From NCBI GenBank assembly GCA_020725115.1, contig DYFR01000027.1, forward strand, positions 1 to 45,578: a DNA stretch of 45,578 bases. The letters run 5' to 3'. Under the pieces are notes generated by a model. It worked only from the letters and a program-made list of their open reading frames with translations. It was not told where the DNA came from and made no database searches. Source of the DNA: Thiohalomonas denitrificans. GTDB lineage: Bacteria; Pseudomonadota; Gammaproteobacteria; Thiohalomonadales; Thiohalomonadaceae. This document shows, in pieces, positions 20,208-29,900 of the stretch. How positions within the stretch are numbered: the stretch's first letter is position 1; each line of letters begins with the position of its first letter. The position numbers and the translations under genes were made by a program.

Positions 20208-20282
20208 TGGTGGGCGGTACAAGGCTTGAACTTGTGACCCCTGCCGTGTGAAGGCAGTGCTCTACCACTGAGCTAACCGCCC
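20208..20282 (-). tRNA. tRNA-Val (CAC)
   Basis: 75-nt cloverleaf on the minus strand, starting GGGCGGTTAGCTCAG and ending ACCGCCCACCA with encoded CCA. The anticodon stem CTGCC/GGCAG encloses loop TTCACAC, so the anticodon is CAC, reading valine GUG. The T arm carries GTTCAAGCC. It is flanked by a good promoter and a terminator, so it is a single-gene unit. Confidence 0.95.
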
Positions 20283-20299
20283 GTTTCGAGAGGGTCGCT

Positions 20300-20328
20300 A
20301 TCATAATAAGGGCCTTTGTCAGCGTCAA
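20300..20328 (-). promoter_or_regulatory. sigma-70 promoter of tRNA-Val
   Basis: Minus strand TTGACG (plus 20323-20328), 17-bp spacer, TATGAT (plus 20300-20305). Transcription would start about 11 nt before the mature tRNA 5' end. Confidence 0.7.
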
Positions 20329-20366
20329 ACCCTTTTTCGTTCTGCGCTTGCGTCGCCGGCGAAGGG

Positions 20367-20372
20367 TATAAT
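20367..20372 (+). promoter_or_regulatory. candidate -10 box for psiE-like/gltX transcript
   Basis: A perfect TATAAT stands 65 bp before the psiE-like ATG; no good -35 is seen (GCGCTT at 17 bp spacing). It overlaps the upstream in-frame ATG at 20371, which argues against that ATG as the translation start. Confidence 0.45.
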
Positions 20373-20436
20373 GACCGCCTTTTTGCGCCGGCCGGGCTGG
20401 GCCAGCGGGCAGGCTGTGCTGAATGAGGTGGAGGAG

Positions 20437-20853
20437 ATGGCCGAGGACAAGCTGCAACGCGCGGGACGGCGTTTGGTCAGATTAATCGAGGATACCGGTC
20501 TGCTGGTGATCCTGCTGGCGACGCTGGTGGCGGCGGCGGCGGAGGTCGTTCAGATGGTGACGGCGCGCAGCGTGCACCTGGCCGATCTGCTGCTGCTGTT
20601 CATCTATCTGGAAGTGGTGTCCATGGTGAATGCCTACTGGCAGTCCGGCCAGTTGCCGGTGCGCATGCCGCTGTACATCGGCATGGTGGCCCTGGCGCGC
20701 TACCTGATCCTGGATATGAAGGAACTGGACGAGTGGCGCATGCTGGCGGTGGCTGTGGCCATCCTCCTGCTCGGTATCACCGTACTGGTGATCCGTTACG
20801 GACATGTGCGCTTTCCCTATGAGACGAGCCGCCGCAAGGCCGACAATCCCTGA
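20437..20853 (+). CDS. PsiE family (phosphate-starvation-inducible E) membrane protein
   Basis: 138-aa membrane protein with four predicted helices. The PsiE family pattern is visible as [38 protein letters not shown] and a closing helix [19 protein letters not shown]. The molecular role of PsiE is unknown; in E. coli its expression responds to phosphate starvation. ATG 20437 is preferred ([12 protein letters not shown], family-like length, AGGTGGAGGAG just upstream) over 20371, which lies in the -10 box. It ends 17 bp before gltX and is probably co-transcribed with it. Confidence 0.85.
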   Translation: MAEDKLQRAGRRLVRLIEDTGLLVILLATLVAAAAEVVQMVTARSVHLADLLLLFIYLEVVSMVNAYWQSGQLPVRMPLYIGMVALARYLILDMKELDEWRMLAVAVAILLLGITVLVIRYGHVRFPYETSRRKADNP

Positions 20854-20870
20854 ATGTGTTGAGTTTCCCT

Positions 20871-22280
20871 ATGACGATCAAGACCCGCTTTGCCCCCAGC
20901 CCGACCGGCTATCTCCATATCGGCGGTGCCCGTACGGCGCTGTTTTCCTGGCTCTATGCCCGCCGTCACGGCGGTACCTTCGTGTTGCGCATCGAGGACA
21001 CCGACCTGGAGCGCTCCACGGCGGAGTCGGTGAACGTGATCCTGGAGGGCATGACCTGGCTCGGTCTGGAGTATGACGAGGGGCCATTCTTCCAGACCCA
21101 CCGCTTCGACCGCTACGAGGAAGTGATTCAGCAGATGCTGGCCAAGGGCATGGCCTACCGTTGCAGCTGCTCGAAGGAGCGCCTGGAAGCGCTGCGCGAG
21201 GAGCAGATGGCCGGCAAGCAGAAGCCGCGTTATGACGGCCGCTGCCGCGGCCAGCACGTAGACCCCAGCGAGTCGCACGTGATTCGCTTCCGCAATCCGG
21301 TGGATGGGGCGGTGGTGGTGGACGATCAGGTGCGTGGCAAGGTGGTGTTCGCCAACAGCGAGCTGGACGACCTGATCATCAAGCGCAGCGATGGCAGCCC
21401 CACCTACAACTTCGTGGTGGTGGTGGACGACATGGACATGGGTATCACTCACGTCATCCGCGGTGACGACCATCTCAACAACACCCCGCGCCAGATCAAC
21501 ATCCTGCGCGCCCTCGGCGTGGAGCCGCCTACCTATGCGCACCTGCCGATGATCCTGGGGGAGGACGGTCAGAAACTGTCCAAGCGCCACGGCGCCGCCA
21601 GCGTCACCGATTACCGCGAGGAGGGTTATCTGCCGCAGGCCCTGCTCAACTACCTGGCGCGTCTGGGCTGGTCCCACGGCGATCAGGAGATATTCACCCT
21701 CGACGAGCTGATCCAGTTGTTCGAGATATCGGAGATCAACAACTCCGCCTCGGCGCTCAACATGAGCAAGCTGCAATGGCTGAACCAGCATTACATGAAG
21801 ACGCTGGATGCAACCCATGTGGCGCATCACCTGCGCTACCAGCTGGGCAAGCTGGGCATCGACCCCAGCACCGGCCCTGATCCGGTGGCGGTGGTGCAGG
21901 CCTATGCCGAGCGCGCCAAGACCCTGGCCGAGATGGCGGCGCAGGCGGCCTGGCTGTATCGCGATTTCGAGGAGTACGAGGCCGATGCGGCGAAGAAGCA
22001 TCTGCGCCCGGTGGCGCTGGAGCCGCTGCTCAAGGTGCGCGAGGCGCTGGCCGCGCTGGCCGTGTGGGAACCGCAGGCGCTGCACGATACGGTGGAGCAG
22101 GTGGCCGCATCGATGGAACTGAAGATGGGCAAGCTGGCGCAGCCGTTGCGTGTGGCGGTGGTCGGCGCTGCCGCCTCGCCGGGCATCGACGTGACTCTGC
22201 ACTTGCTCGGCCGCGAGGCCTGCCTGCGGCGCATTGATCGCGCGGTGGACTTCATCCGCACCCGCGCCGAAGACAACTGA
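20871..22280 (+). CDS. gltX: glutamyl-tRNA synthetase
   Basis: 469-aa class I synthetase charging tRNA-Glu. The N terminus [19 protein letters not shown] carries the HIGH-type motif HIGG, and the KMSKS-type loop is [18 protein letters not shown]. Other landmarks are RIEDTD and [10 protein letters not shown] (the region that often binds zinc). The C-terminal anticodon-binding domain is complete. Length is that of E. coli GltX (471 aa). An upstream ATG at 20856 would add five residues; 20871 is preferred by family N terminus. glnS follows 31 bp later. Confidence 0.96.
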   Translation: MTIKTRFAPSPTGYLHIGGARTALFSWLYARRHGGTFVLRIEDTDLERSTAESVNVILEGMTWLGLEYDEGPFFQTHRFDRYEEVIQQMLAKGMAYRCSCSKERLEALREEQMAGKQKPRYDGRCRGQHVDPSESHVIRFRNPVDGAVVVDDQVRGKVVFANSELDDLIIKRSDGSPTYNFVVVVDDMDMGITHVIRGDDHLNNTPRQINILRALGVEPPTYAHLPMILGEDGQKLSKRHGAASVTDYREEGYLPQALLNYLARLGWSHGDQEIFTLDELIQLFEISEINNSASALNMSKLQWLNQHYMKTLDATHVAHHLRYQLGKLGIDPSTGPDPVAVVQAYAERAKTLAEMAAQAAWLYRDFEEYEADAAKKHLRPVALEPLLKVREALAALAVWEPQALHDTVEQVAASMELKMGKLAQPLRVAVVGAAASPGIDVTLHLLGREACLRRIDRAVDFIRTRAEDN

Positions 22281-22311
22281 TTACAGAAAAATTCAAAAGG
22301 AATACACCAGC

Positions 22312-24012
22312 ATGGGCAGTAACGACACCAGCGCCCCATCCAATTTCATCCGTCATATCATCGACGAGGATCTGGCAGCGGGCAAAAATGGCGGCCGTAT
22401 CGCCACCCGCTTTCCGCCCGAACCCAACGGCTATCTGCACATCGGCCATGCCAAGTCCATCTGCCTCAACTTCGGCATTGCCCGCGACTATGACGGCAGC
22501 TGCAATCTTCGCTTCGACGACACCAATCCACACAAGGAAAACATCGAGTTCGTCGAGTCGATCCAGAATGACGTGCGCTGGCTTGGCTTCGGTTGGGGCG
22601 ACAAGGTGTACTACGCTTCCGATTACTTCGAGCAGCTGTATCAATACGCGGTGGAGCTGATCGAAAAGGGTTTGGCCTATGTGTGCGATCTGTCGGCGGA
22701 GGAGACGCGCGCCTATCGCGGCACGCTTACCGAGCCGGGGCGGGATAGCCCGTATCGCAATCGTTCGGTGGCGGAGAACATCGATCTGTTCCAGCGCATG
22801 CGCGCCGGCGAATTCCCCGACGGCGCCCGCGTACTGCGCGCCAGGATTGACATGGCCGCGCCCAACATCAACCTGCGCGATCCGACGCTGTATCGCATCC
22901 GTCACGGCGTGATTCATCATCAGACCGGCGCCGAGTGGTGCATCTATCCGATGTACGACTACACCCATCCCATCTCCGACGCGCTGGAGGGCATCACCCA
23001 TTCCCTCTGTACCCTGGAGTTCGAGGATCATCGGCCGCTGTACGACTGGGTGCTGGACAACATCAGCGTGGATTGCCATCCGCAGCAAATCGAGTTTTCC
23101 CGCCTCAATCTGCAATACACCGTGATGAGCAAGCGCAAGCTGACCCAGCTGGTGGATGAAGGCTTTGTCGAGGGCTGGGATGACCCGCGCATGCCCACCA
23201 TCGCCGGTATGCGCCGACGCGGCTACACGCCGGCCTCGGTGCGTGATTTCTGTGATCGTATTGGTATCACCAAGTCCGACAATACGGTGGAAATGAGCGT
23301 GCTGGAAAACTGCGTGCGTGAAGACCTCAATGTTCACGCGCCGCGCCGCATGGCAGTGCTGCGTCCGCTCAAGGTGGTGATAGAAAACTATCCCGAGGGG
23401 CAGGTGGAGCAGCTGGAGTGTGCCAATCATCCGCAGGACGAATCCCAGGGCAGCCGTATGCTGCCGTTCGGCCGCGAGTTGTACATCGATGCGGATGATT
23501 TCCGTGAAGTGCCGCCGCCCAAGTACAAGCGATTGGTGACTGGCGGTGAGGTACGGTTGCGTAATGCATATGTCATTCGCTGTGATCAGGTGATCAAGAA
23601 TGCACAGGGCGAGATCATCGAACTGCGTTGCAGCTACGATCCGACCACTCTTGGCGTCAACCCGGAAGGCCGCAAGATCAAGGGCGTGATCCACTGGGTG
23701 TCTGCCCACCATGCGGTGGCGGCGGAGGTGCGCCTGTACGACCGCCTGTTCAGCGTACCGAGTCCGGATGCGGCGGCGGCGAAGGAGGGCAAGGATTACA
23801 AGGACTTCCTCAATGCCGATTCGTTACGCACACTGACCCGTTGCTATCTGGAACCGGCGCTGGCCGAGGCCAAGGCAGGTGAACTGTTTCAGTTCGAGCG
23901 TGAGGGCTATTTTTGTCTGGATGCCCAGCGTCCGGCCGCGGGTGGGCAGGTATGGAATCGCACGGTAACGTTGCGAGATTCGTGGGCCAAAATCGAACAG
24001 CAGGGCGATTAG
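22312..24012 (+). CDS. glnS: glutaminyl-tRNA synthetase
   Basis: 566-aa class I synthetase charging tRNA-Gln directly. Motifs: [18 protein letters not shown] (HIGH), [26 protein letters not shown], and the KMSKS equivalent VMSKRKL. The two C-terminal beta-barrel anticodon domains are present ([35 protein letters not shown]). E. coli GlnS is 554 aa. ATG 22312 has AAAAGG about 11 nt upstream and gives the normal GlnRS N terminus; the frame is open back into gltX but that part is not homologous. Confidence 0.96.
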   Translation: MGSNDTSAPSNFIRHIIDEDLAAGKNGGRIATRFPPEPNGYLHIGHAKSICLNFGIARDYDGSCNLRFDDTNPHKENIEFVESIQNDVRWLGFGWGDKVYYASDYFEQLYQYAVELIEKGLAYVCDLSAEETRAYRGTLTEPGRDSPYRNRSVAENIDLFQRMRAGEFPDGARVLRARIDMAAPNINLRDPTLYRIRHGVIHHQTGAEWCIYPMYDYTHPISDALEGITHSLCTLEFEDHRPLYDWVLDNISVDCHPQQIEFSRLNLQYTVMSKRKLTQLVDEGFVEGWDDPRMPTIAGMRRRGYTPASVRDFCDRIGITKSDNTVEMSVLENCVREDLNVHAPRRMAVLRPLKVVIENYPEGQVEQLECANHPQDESQGSRMLPFGRELYIDADDFREVPPPKYKRLVTGGEVRLRNAYVIRCDQVIKNAQGEIIELRCSYDPTTLGVNPEGRKIKGVIHWVSAHHAVAAEVRLYDRLFSVPSPDAAAAKEGKDYKDFLNADSLRTLTRCYLEPALAEAKAGELFQFEREGYFCLDAQRPAAGGQVWNRTVTLRDSWAKIEQQGD

Positions 24013-24091
24013 ACGCGGGCGCTCCACCACCGTGGTGGGGTTCCTTGGCAAGCGGTTTGTCAGCCCCGTATGCCTTCTGCAAAATCGGTGC

Positions 24092-24119
24092 TTGACAGAG
24101 GGCGTCATTTCATTAAAAT
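24092..24119 (+). promoter_or_regulatory. sigma-70 promoter of the tRNA-Ala gene
   Basis: Consensus TTGACA at 24092-24097 and TAAAAT at 24114-24119 with a 16-bp spacer. Predicted start is near 24126, seven nt before the mature tRNA. Confidence 0.75.
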
Positions 24120-24132
24120 GTCGCTCTCTTTC

Positions 24133-24208
<76 letters not shown>

Positions 24209-24212
24209 AACT

Positions 24213-24247
24213 CCGGGGACTGCAGATATGCAGTCCCGGTTTTTTTC
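24213..24247 (+). terminator. rho-independent terminator after tRNA-Ala
   Basis: GGGACTGCA (24216-24224) pairs with TGCAGTCCC (24229-24237) around GATA, extended by CCG/CGG with one bulged G, and followed by seven T residues (24240-24246). Confidence 0.9.
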
Positions 24248-24261
24248 TAGACAGTGTTTTT

Positions 24262-24337
24262 GTCCCCTTCGTCTAGAGGCCTAGGACATCGCCCTTTCAC
24301 GGCGGCGACAGGGGTTCGACTCCCCTAGGGGACGCCA
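24262..24337 (+). tRNA. tRNA-Glu (TTC)
   Basis: 76-nt tRNA with acceptor GTCCCCT/AGGGGAC, encoded CCA (24335-24337) and anticodon loop CTTTCAC, anticodon TTC (glutamate). It lies 54 bp past tRNA-Ala; no separate promoter is obvious in the short gap, so expression may depend on read-through of the intervening terminator or an unseen promoter. It is the substrate of the nearby GltX. Confidence 0.95.
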
Positions 24338-24340
24338 ATA

Positions 24341-24385
24341 AAAAAGCCCGCTCACTTTGCAAAGTGAGCGGGCTTTTTCTTTTCC
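24341..24385. terminator. bidirectional rho-independent terminator
   Basis: An 18-bp perfect inverted repeat (24341-24358 with 24361-24378, core GCCCGCTCACTTT) with AAAAA on the left and TTTTT on the right. It ends tRNA-Glu transcription rightward and the decarboxylase gene leftward. Confidence 0.92.
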
Positions 24386-24453
24386 TGCCGGTTTGCTGGT
24401 GCGTGCGGATCAGGCTGTGGCGCCCACAGGGCGCCCGCTGGTAGTGGTCCGGA

Positions 24454-25617
24454 CTAGATGTAGTAGTCCTTCAACGGCGGGAAACCGTTGAACTCGATGG
24501 CGCTGTAGGTGGTGGTGTAGGCACCGGTGGACAGCCAGTAGAGGCGGTCACCGATGGCCAGGTTCAGCGGCAGCGGGTATTTGTAATCCTCATACATGAT
24601 GTCGGCGCTGTCGCAGGTGGGGCCGGCAATCACCGCCTCTTCCAGTTCACCGTTCTTTTCCACGTAGATGGGGAACTTGATCGACTCGTCGAGGGTTTCA
24701 ATCAGGCCGGAGAACTTGCCCACGTCCACGTAGATCCAGCGGTTCAATGCTGTGCGCGCCTTGCGCGAGATCAATACGACTTCGCTGACCAGTACGCCGG
24801 CATTGGCCACCAGAGAGCGGCCCGGTTCCAGGATGATCTCAGGCAACTCTTCACCGAAGTCCTCCACCAGGAAGCGGGTAATTTCCTCGGCGTAGGTTTC
24901 CATGGCGTTGGTGCGTGACATGTAGTTGGCGGGAAAGCCGCCGCCCATGTTGATCATCTTGAGTTCGATGCCGTCCTCTTCCTTCAGACGTTCAAAGATA
25001 ACCTTGACCTTGGCGATGGCGGCATCCCAGGTACCGATGTCGCGCTGCTGCGAACCGACGTGGAAAGACACGCCGTAGGGCTCCAGGCCCAGGTCACGGG
25101 CCATGATCAGCAGATCCATGGCCATGTCCGTCTGGCAGCCGAACTTGCGCGACAGCGGCCAGTCGGCGGTCTGCGTGCCTTCGGTGAGGATGCGCACGTA
25201 GACCCTGGAGCCGGGGGCGGCCTTGGCGATGTTGCGCAGGTCGGCCTCGGAGTCGGTGGCAAACAGGCGCACGCCCTTTTCGTAGAAGTAGCGGATGTCC
25301 TTGCTCTTCTTGATGGTGTTACCGTAACTGATGCGGTCGGCACTGACGCCGAGTCCCATAACCTTGTCCAGCTCGTAGATGGAGGCGATGTCGAAGTTGG
25401 CACCCTTGTCACGCACCAGTTCGATGATGGCCGGTGCCGGATTGGCCTTCACTGCGTAATAGATTTTGGCGAAGGGAAAGCCGTGGAGCAGTTCATCGTA
25501 CTGACGGCTGACCGTCGCTGTGTCGACTACCAGAAACGGCGTCTCCCTGGTATCGGCGAAGGCCTTGATGCGCGCAAAGGTTTCGCGGTCGAAGTAGTCG
25601 TCAAGCTTGAAGGGCAT
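24454..25617 (-). CDS. ornithine/lysine decarboxylase, fold-type III PLP enzyme
   Basis: 387-aa PLP-dependent basic amino-acid decarboxylase of the alanine-racemase-like fold, which makes putrescine (or cadaverine) for polyamine synthesis. PLP lysine Lys57 is in YYAVKANP. Other sites: SFHVGSQ, glycine loop MGGGFPANY, EPGRSLVANAG (phosphate binding), and catalytic cysteine in GPTCDSADIMYEDY. Length matches the Pseudomonas-type ornithine decarboxylase (387 aa, from memory). Whether lysine is also used cannot be read from sequence. It is a monocistronic gene between the bidirectional terminator and a 16-bp hairpin. Confidence 0.9.
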   Translation of the reverse strand: MPFKLDDYFDRETFARIKAFADTRETPFLVVDTATVSRQYDELLHGFPFAKIYYAVKANPAPAIIELVRDKGANFDIASIYELDKVMGLGVSADRISYGNTIKKSKDIRYFYEKGVRLFATDSEADLRNIAKAAPGSRVYVRILTEGTQTADWPLSRKFGCQTDMAMDLLIMARDLGLEPYGVSFHVGSQQRDIGTWDAAIAKVKVIFERLKEEDGIELKMINMGGGFPANYMSRTNAMETYAEEITRFLVEDFGEELPEIILEPGRSLVANAGVLVSEVVLISRKARTALNRWIYVDVGKFSGLIETLDESIKFPIYVEKNGELEEAVIAGPTCDSADIMYEDYKYPLPLNLAIGDRLYWLSTGAYTTTYSAIEFNGFPPLKDYYI

Positions 25618-25721
25618 TGCAGGGGCCTCGCCAGGATAAAGATTGGCGCTATTCTAGGTGGCAGGGGCGGCCAGTACCAGTGGCCAGGGGCAGGGAAATG
25701 GAAATTTTGCGGCCTGGGGGG

Positions 25722-25755
25722 CCGGCGGGTGCCGCCCTTGGGCGGCACCCGCCGG
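25722..25755 (-). terminator. large GC-rich hairpin after the RND transporter gene
   Basis: Perfect 16-bp stem (25722-25737 with 25740-25755, left arm CCGGCGGGTGCCGCCC) just downstream of the RND stop codon. No T-run follows directly on the minus strand, so termination may be weak or rho-assisted, or the hairpin may stabilise the mRNA end. Confidence 0.5.
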
Positions 25756-25758
25756 AGA

Positions 25759-28700
25759 TCAGACGGTGCGGCGCCGGCGCAGGCGCTCGACGCCGTGTTC
25801 GGCCAGGGAATACACCGCCGGCACCACCACCAGGGTGAGCAGGGTAGAGGTGAGCATGCCGCCGATAACGGCTACCGCCAGCGGACCGTTGGTGTCGGCG
25901 CCGGCACCCAGACCGGTGGCCGCCGGCAGCAGGGCCAGGATCACGGTGAGCGAGGTCATCAGGACCGGACGCAGGCGGATGGGACAGGCCTCGCGCAGGG
26001 CATGGTCGATGTCCTTGCCCTCACCACGCAGCTGGTTGGTCATATCCACCAGCAGAATCGAGTTCTTGGCCACCAGACCGAGCAGGAGCACCAGGCCGAT
26101 CATGGAGTAGATGTTGAGGGTGTGGCCGAGCAGCCACAGTCCGGCCACGCCGCCGATCATTGCCAACGGCTGTGCAATCATGATGATCAATGGCTGCAGG
26201 AAGGAGTTGAACTGGCTGGCCAGCACCATGTACAGCAGGATGATGGCCAGGCTGAAGGCCAGCAGCATGTAGCCCACAGTCTTGCCGAACTCTTCCGCCT
26301 GGCCGACGAATTTGACCGAGTATCCCAGCGGCAGCACCTGTGCTGCCTCAGTGCGTACGCGGGTGACCGCCTCGCCCAGCGGTATGGTGGGTGAGGCGAA
26401 GAACATGGCTGAATACTGCAGATCGAGGCGGCCGATGGTGGCGGCACCGAGGACGCGATCGAAATCAACCACGGTGTCCAGCCGCACCATGCTGCCCTGG
26501 CGGTTGCGCAGATAGATGCGTTTGAGATCATCCGCATCGGTTAATGCTCCATCCATGGCCTTGATGCGGACATCGTAACGCTCGCCGTCACCCGGAATGT
26601 CATTGTACTTGGCGACATTGCTGCCGCTGGCCAGCAGGTAGATGGCGCTGGCGATGTCGCGGGTAGACAGGCCGAGGTCAGCGGCGCGCAGGCGATCAAT
26701 GCGTGGCTCCAGCTGCGGCAGGTTCAGCTGCAGATCGAGGTCGAGACGTCCCAGTTCCGCAATGCCGTTGAGACGTTCGCGCAGAGTGTCGGCCAGGCGG
26801 GCGGTTTCCTGCAGGTTGGGGCCGGTGACGGCGAACTGCAATGGCTCGCCGCGCTGGCCGCCGATGATCGGCACCTGCATGGCGAAGGCCTGAGCCCCCG
26901 GTATCTGGAACAGCTCGCGCCGTACCTGGGCGACGATTTCGTTCTGGTGCAGGTTGCGCTGATCACGCGGCTTGAGATTGACGAAGGCCAGCCCCTGATT
27001 CACCTGACCGGCCTGCCCCAGTCCAACGGCGCTGAAGAAGGTAGCGATCCCGTCATGGCGTGCCAGTACCGCTTCCACCTGTTGCAGGCGCGACAGGGTG
27101 TAGTCGACATTGGAGCCGAGCGGTGTCTTCAGCACCACCATGAAGCGGCCTTCGTCCTCTTCCGGCACGAAGCCCTTGCCGACGCGGTTGAAGAAGAAGC
27201 CGCTGGAGGCGACGATGGCGGCGGTGATGAGCAATACCAGCCAGCGGTGATCCAGTGACAGTTCCAGCACCTTGCGGTAGGTCGATTCCATGACGGTGAA
27301 CATGCGTTCGAATGCATAGTACAGGCGGCCGTGTTTTTTCTTCACATCAAGGAAACGGGAACACAGCATGGGCGTCAGTGTCATTGACACGAACCACGAA
27401 ACCATTACGCCGAAGGTAACCACCACGGCAAAGGACTGGAAGAAACGGCCAATGATGCCGCCAAGGAAGATGACCGGCGCGAAAATCGACACCAGAGCCA
27501 GGGTGGCCGCCAGTACTGCGAATACCACCTGATTGGTGCCGTTGATGGCGGCGCTGCGTGGATCGGTGTCGAGATGTTCGCGATGGCGATAGATGTTCTC
27601 CAGTACCACGATGGCGTCGTCTACCACCACGCCTACCAGCAGCAGCAGGGCGAGCAGGGTCATGGTATTGAATGTGAACCCGGCGAAGTACATCACCGCG
27701 ATGGCGCCGAGCAGTGATACAGGTATGGCCACTGCGATAATCAGGGTGGAGCGGATGCTCTTGAGGAAGGCGAATACCACCAGGGCGGCAAGCAAGGTGC
27801 CAAGGATCAGATGTTCCTGCAGTGCCTTGATCATTTCCAGAATGAAGGTGGATTGATCCGATGCAATGCGGATGGTCATGCCGGGAGGAAGCTGCGGAAT
27901 TATCTCGGTTTCCAGTCGCCGCTTTATTTCGTCGACGATGGCGACGGTATTGGTGTTGGCAACCTTGACGATGCCGATGCCGATGGCTGGTTTGCCGTTG
28001 AAGCGTGCCACCTGGCGGTAGTCGTCCAGGCCATCTTCCAGCTGGGCGATGTCGCGCAGGCGTACCGGTGCATCATCACGCCAGGCCACCAGCATCTGGC
28101 CCAGCTCGTCCATGCTGTGAAATTCCAGATCCAGCTTGATCATTTCTTCGCTGCGCTGGTTGACCAGAAAACCGCCGGGCAGTTGCAGGTGTTCGTTGTG
28201 GAAGGCGGCGAGCAAATCCTGCGCGGTAATCTGGTAGGCAGCGATGCGTGCCAGATCGAGGTTGACGCGTATGGTTCGATCGCGTTTTCCGCCCAGCCGC
28301 ACTTCGCCGACCCCGTCCACAGTCTCCAGTTTTTTCTTGATCACGTTGCGAGCGTACTGGTTGAGCTGCTGCAGGGTGCGATCCCCCTGCAGTGCCAGCC
28401 ACATGATGGGGGCGGCGCCGATCTCCACCTTGGCCACTACCGGTGGATCGGCATCGTCGGGCAGCTGGCGCAGCACCTGGTTGATCTTGGCCTGGGCCTC
28501 GTTGAAGGCGACATCCACATCCTTGTTCAGGTTGAAGGTAATGGCGACCACCGATACGCCGGGGGAGGAGACCGACTGGATGTGATCGATGCCAGGGATG
28601 CTGTTAACCACGGTCTCAATAACGTTGGTAATGCTGGCATCGACGATCTCCGGATTGGCGCCGGGCATTACCGTGGTAATGGAGATGATGGGAAATTCGA

Positions 28701-28818
28701 TGTCGGGGAAGCGGTCGACGCCAAGGCGGTCGTAGGCCACGATGCCGAACAGCACCAGTACCGCGGACAGCATGTACGCCAGTACATGGCGCTTGATGGA
28801 AAGCTCGGGCAGGCTCAT
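25759..28818 (-). CDS. RND multidrug-type efflux transporter (HAE1, AcrB/MexF-like)
   Basis: 1019-aa inner-membrane pump subunit with the RND plan: TM1, a large periplasmic domain, TM2-7, a second periplasmic domain, TM8-12. The paired aspartates of the proton relay are visible in VGVVVDDAIVVLENI (TM4). Start MSLPELSIKRHVLAYML is usual for the family, and the C-terminal repeat GLVLLLGLVAKNSILLVD is present. Substrates are unknown. The ATG overlaps the adaptor stop (shared base 28818). No outer-membrane factor gene is adjacent, so a TolC-like protein must be encoded elsewhere. Confidence 0.94.
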   Translation of the reverse strand: MSLPELSIKRHVLAYMLSAVLVLFGIVAYDRLGVDRFPDIEFPIISITTVMPGANPEIVDASITNVIETVVNSIPGIDHIQSVSSPGVSVVAITFNLNKDVDVAFNEAQAKINQVLRQLPDDADPPVVAKVEIGAAPIMWLALQGDRTLQQLNQYARNVIKKKLETVDGVGEVRLGGKRDRTIRVNLDLARIAAYQITAQDLLAAFHNEHLQLPGGFLVNQRSEEMIKLDLEFHSMDELGQMLVAWRDDAPVRLRDIAQLEDGLDDYRQVARFNGKPAIGIGIVKVANTNTVAIVDEIKRRLETEIIPQLPPGMTIRIASDQSTFILEMIKALQEHLILGTLLAALVVFAFLKSIRSTLIIAVAIPVSLLGAIAVMYFAGFTFNTMTLLALLLLVGVVVDDAIVVLENIYRHREHLDTDPRSAAINGTNQVVFAVLAATLALVSIFAPVIFLGGIIGRFFQSFAVVVTFGVMVSWFVSMTLTPMLCSRFLDVKKKHGRLYYAFERMFTVMESTYRKVLELSLDHRWLVLLITAAIVASSGFFFNRVGKGFVPEEDEGRFMVVLKTPLGSNVDYTLSRLQQVEAVLARHDGIATFFSAVGLGQAGQVNQGLAFVNLKPRDQRNLHQNEIVAQVRRELFQIPGAQAFAMQVPIIGGQRGEPLQFAVTGPNLQETARLADTLRERLNGIAELGRLDLDLQLNLPQLEPRIDRLRAADLGLSTRDIASAIYLLASGSNVAKYNDIPGDGERYDVRIKAMDGALTDADDLKRIYLRNRQGSMVRLDTVVDFDRVLGAATIGRLDLQYSAMFFASPTIPLGEAVTRVRTEAAQVLPLGYSVKFVGQAEEFGKTVGYMLLAFSLAIILLYMVLASQFNSFLQPLIIMIAQPLAMIGGVAGLWLLGHTLNIYSMIGLVLLLGLVAKNSILLVDMTNQLRGEGKDIDHALREACPIRLRPVLMTSLTVILALLPAATGLGAGADTNGPLAVAVIGGMLTSTLLTLVVVPAVYSLAEHGVERLRRRRTV

Positions 28819-29900
28819 CAGCGCGGCTCCTGCACCGATACTGGCGCCTTGTCGGTCAGGTAGCTGGCGCCGTCCAGGGCCACGGTCTCGTCTGCGGTCA
28901 CGCCGTTGATGATCTGGATCACCCCGCCGCGCCGGATGCCGGTGCTTACAATCCGCTGCTCGGCCTTGCCGTCCTTGATCACATATACCACCTCACCGGC
29001 CGGGCGGCGCACCACGCTGGTCTCAGGTACGGTGACGGCAGCGGGAAATTCTTCCAGGATCAGATATGCGTTGATGCTGGAGCCGGGCTGCCAGTCGCCT
29101 GGATTGTGCACTTCGGTAACGAGCATCACGGCACGGCTGCTGCTGCCGATCATCGGCAGGATCTCGGTGACCGGACTCTTTATTACCGTGTCCGGTGCCG
29201 TGGGGCTGATCAGCTCCACCATGAGGCCGGTGCGCAAATGTGCGGCAATGGCTTCGGGGAAGGGGATCCGCACGCGCAGCAGGTCGCGGGTGGCGAGCTG
29301 GAACACCGGCGTACCGACCTTCACATAGTCGCCCACGTCGACGTTGCGTTGCTCCACCTGGCCGCCCACCGGCGCGCGTACGACGGCGCGCTCCAGATTG
29401 CGCTGTGCCACCGCCAGCCGGGCCTGCGCGGCCTTCAGTTGTTCGCGCAGCGCCTCCAGTTGGGCAGCCGCATCTTCCAGTACCGACTCGGTGGTGAAAT
29501 TGTTCTTCACCATGTCACGCAGTCGTTCCACCTGGCGTCCCTGGCTGCCGATCAAGGCATCCAGGCGGCGCGTATCCGCCTGGGCCGCATCATGGTTGAG
29601 GCGAAAATCCTTGTCATCCAGTCGAGCCAGCACATCGCCCTGGGCGACGTGCTGTCCCACTTCCACTGCCACGGCCACTACCCGGCCGTCGACCTCGGCG
29701 GCGACGCGTGGTGCGCTCTTGCTCTGCACCTGACCAATGGAATGCTCCACCCGTTGCATCAGCCGCGTTTCGGCCTGGGTGACGGTGATCAGCGTCGGAC
29801 GGGGTCCGCTCGCTGCAGGGGCGGCATCGTTGGATTTGCTGCAGGCGCCCAGGGTGACGGCGGCTGCGGCAGCCAGGGTGATGAGCGTATATCGGTTCAT
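28818..29900 (-). CDS. RND efflux periplasmic adaptor (membrane fusion protein) lipoprotein
   Basis: 360-aa HlyD/AcrA-type adaptor linking the RND pump to an outer-membrane channel. Signal peptide with lipobox TLGAC (Cys20). Biotinyl-lipoyl half-motifs flank a helical hairpin (about residues 95-165): AEVDGRVVAVAVEVGQHVAQGDVLARLD before it and VRAPVGGQVEQRNVDVGDYV after it are the split lipoyl domain. Beta-barrel and membrane-proximal parts follow. ATG overlaps the tetR stop by four bases (ATGA) and its stop overlaps the RND start, so three genes are tightly coupled. Confidence 0.93.
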   Translation of the reverse strand: MNRYTLITLAAAAAVTLGACSKSNDAAPAASGPRPTLITVTQAETRLMQRVEHSIGQVQSKSAPRVAAEVDGRVVAVAVEVGQHVAQGDVLARLDDKDFRLNHDAAQADTRRLDALIGSQGRQVERLRDMVKNNFTTESVLEDAAAQLEALREQLKAAQARLAVAQRNLERAVVRAPVGGQVEQRNVDVGDYVKVGTPVFQLATRDLLRVRIPFPEAIAAHLRTGLMVELISPTAPDTVIKSPVTEILPMIGSSSRAVMLVTEVHNPGDWQPGSSINAYLILEEFPAAVTVPETSVVRRPAGEVVYVIKDGKAEQRIVSTGIRRGGVIQIINGVTADETVALDGASYLTDKAPVSVQEPR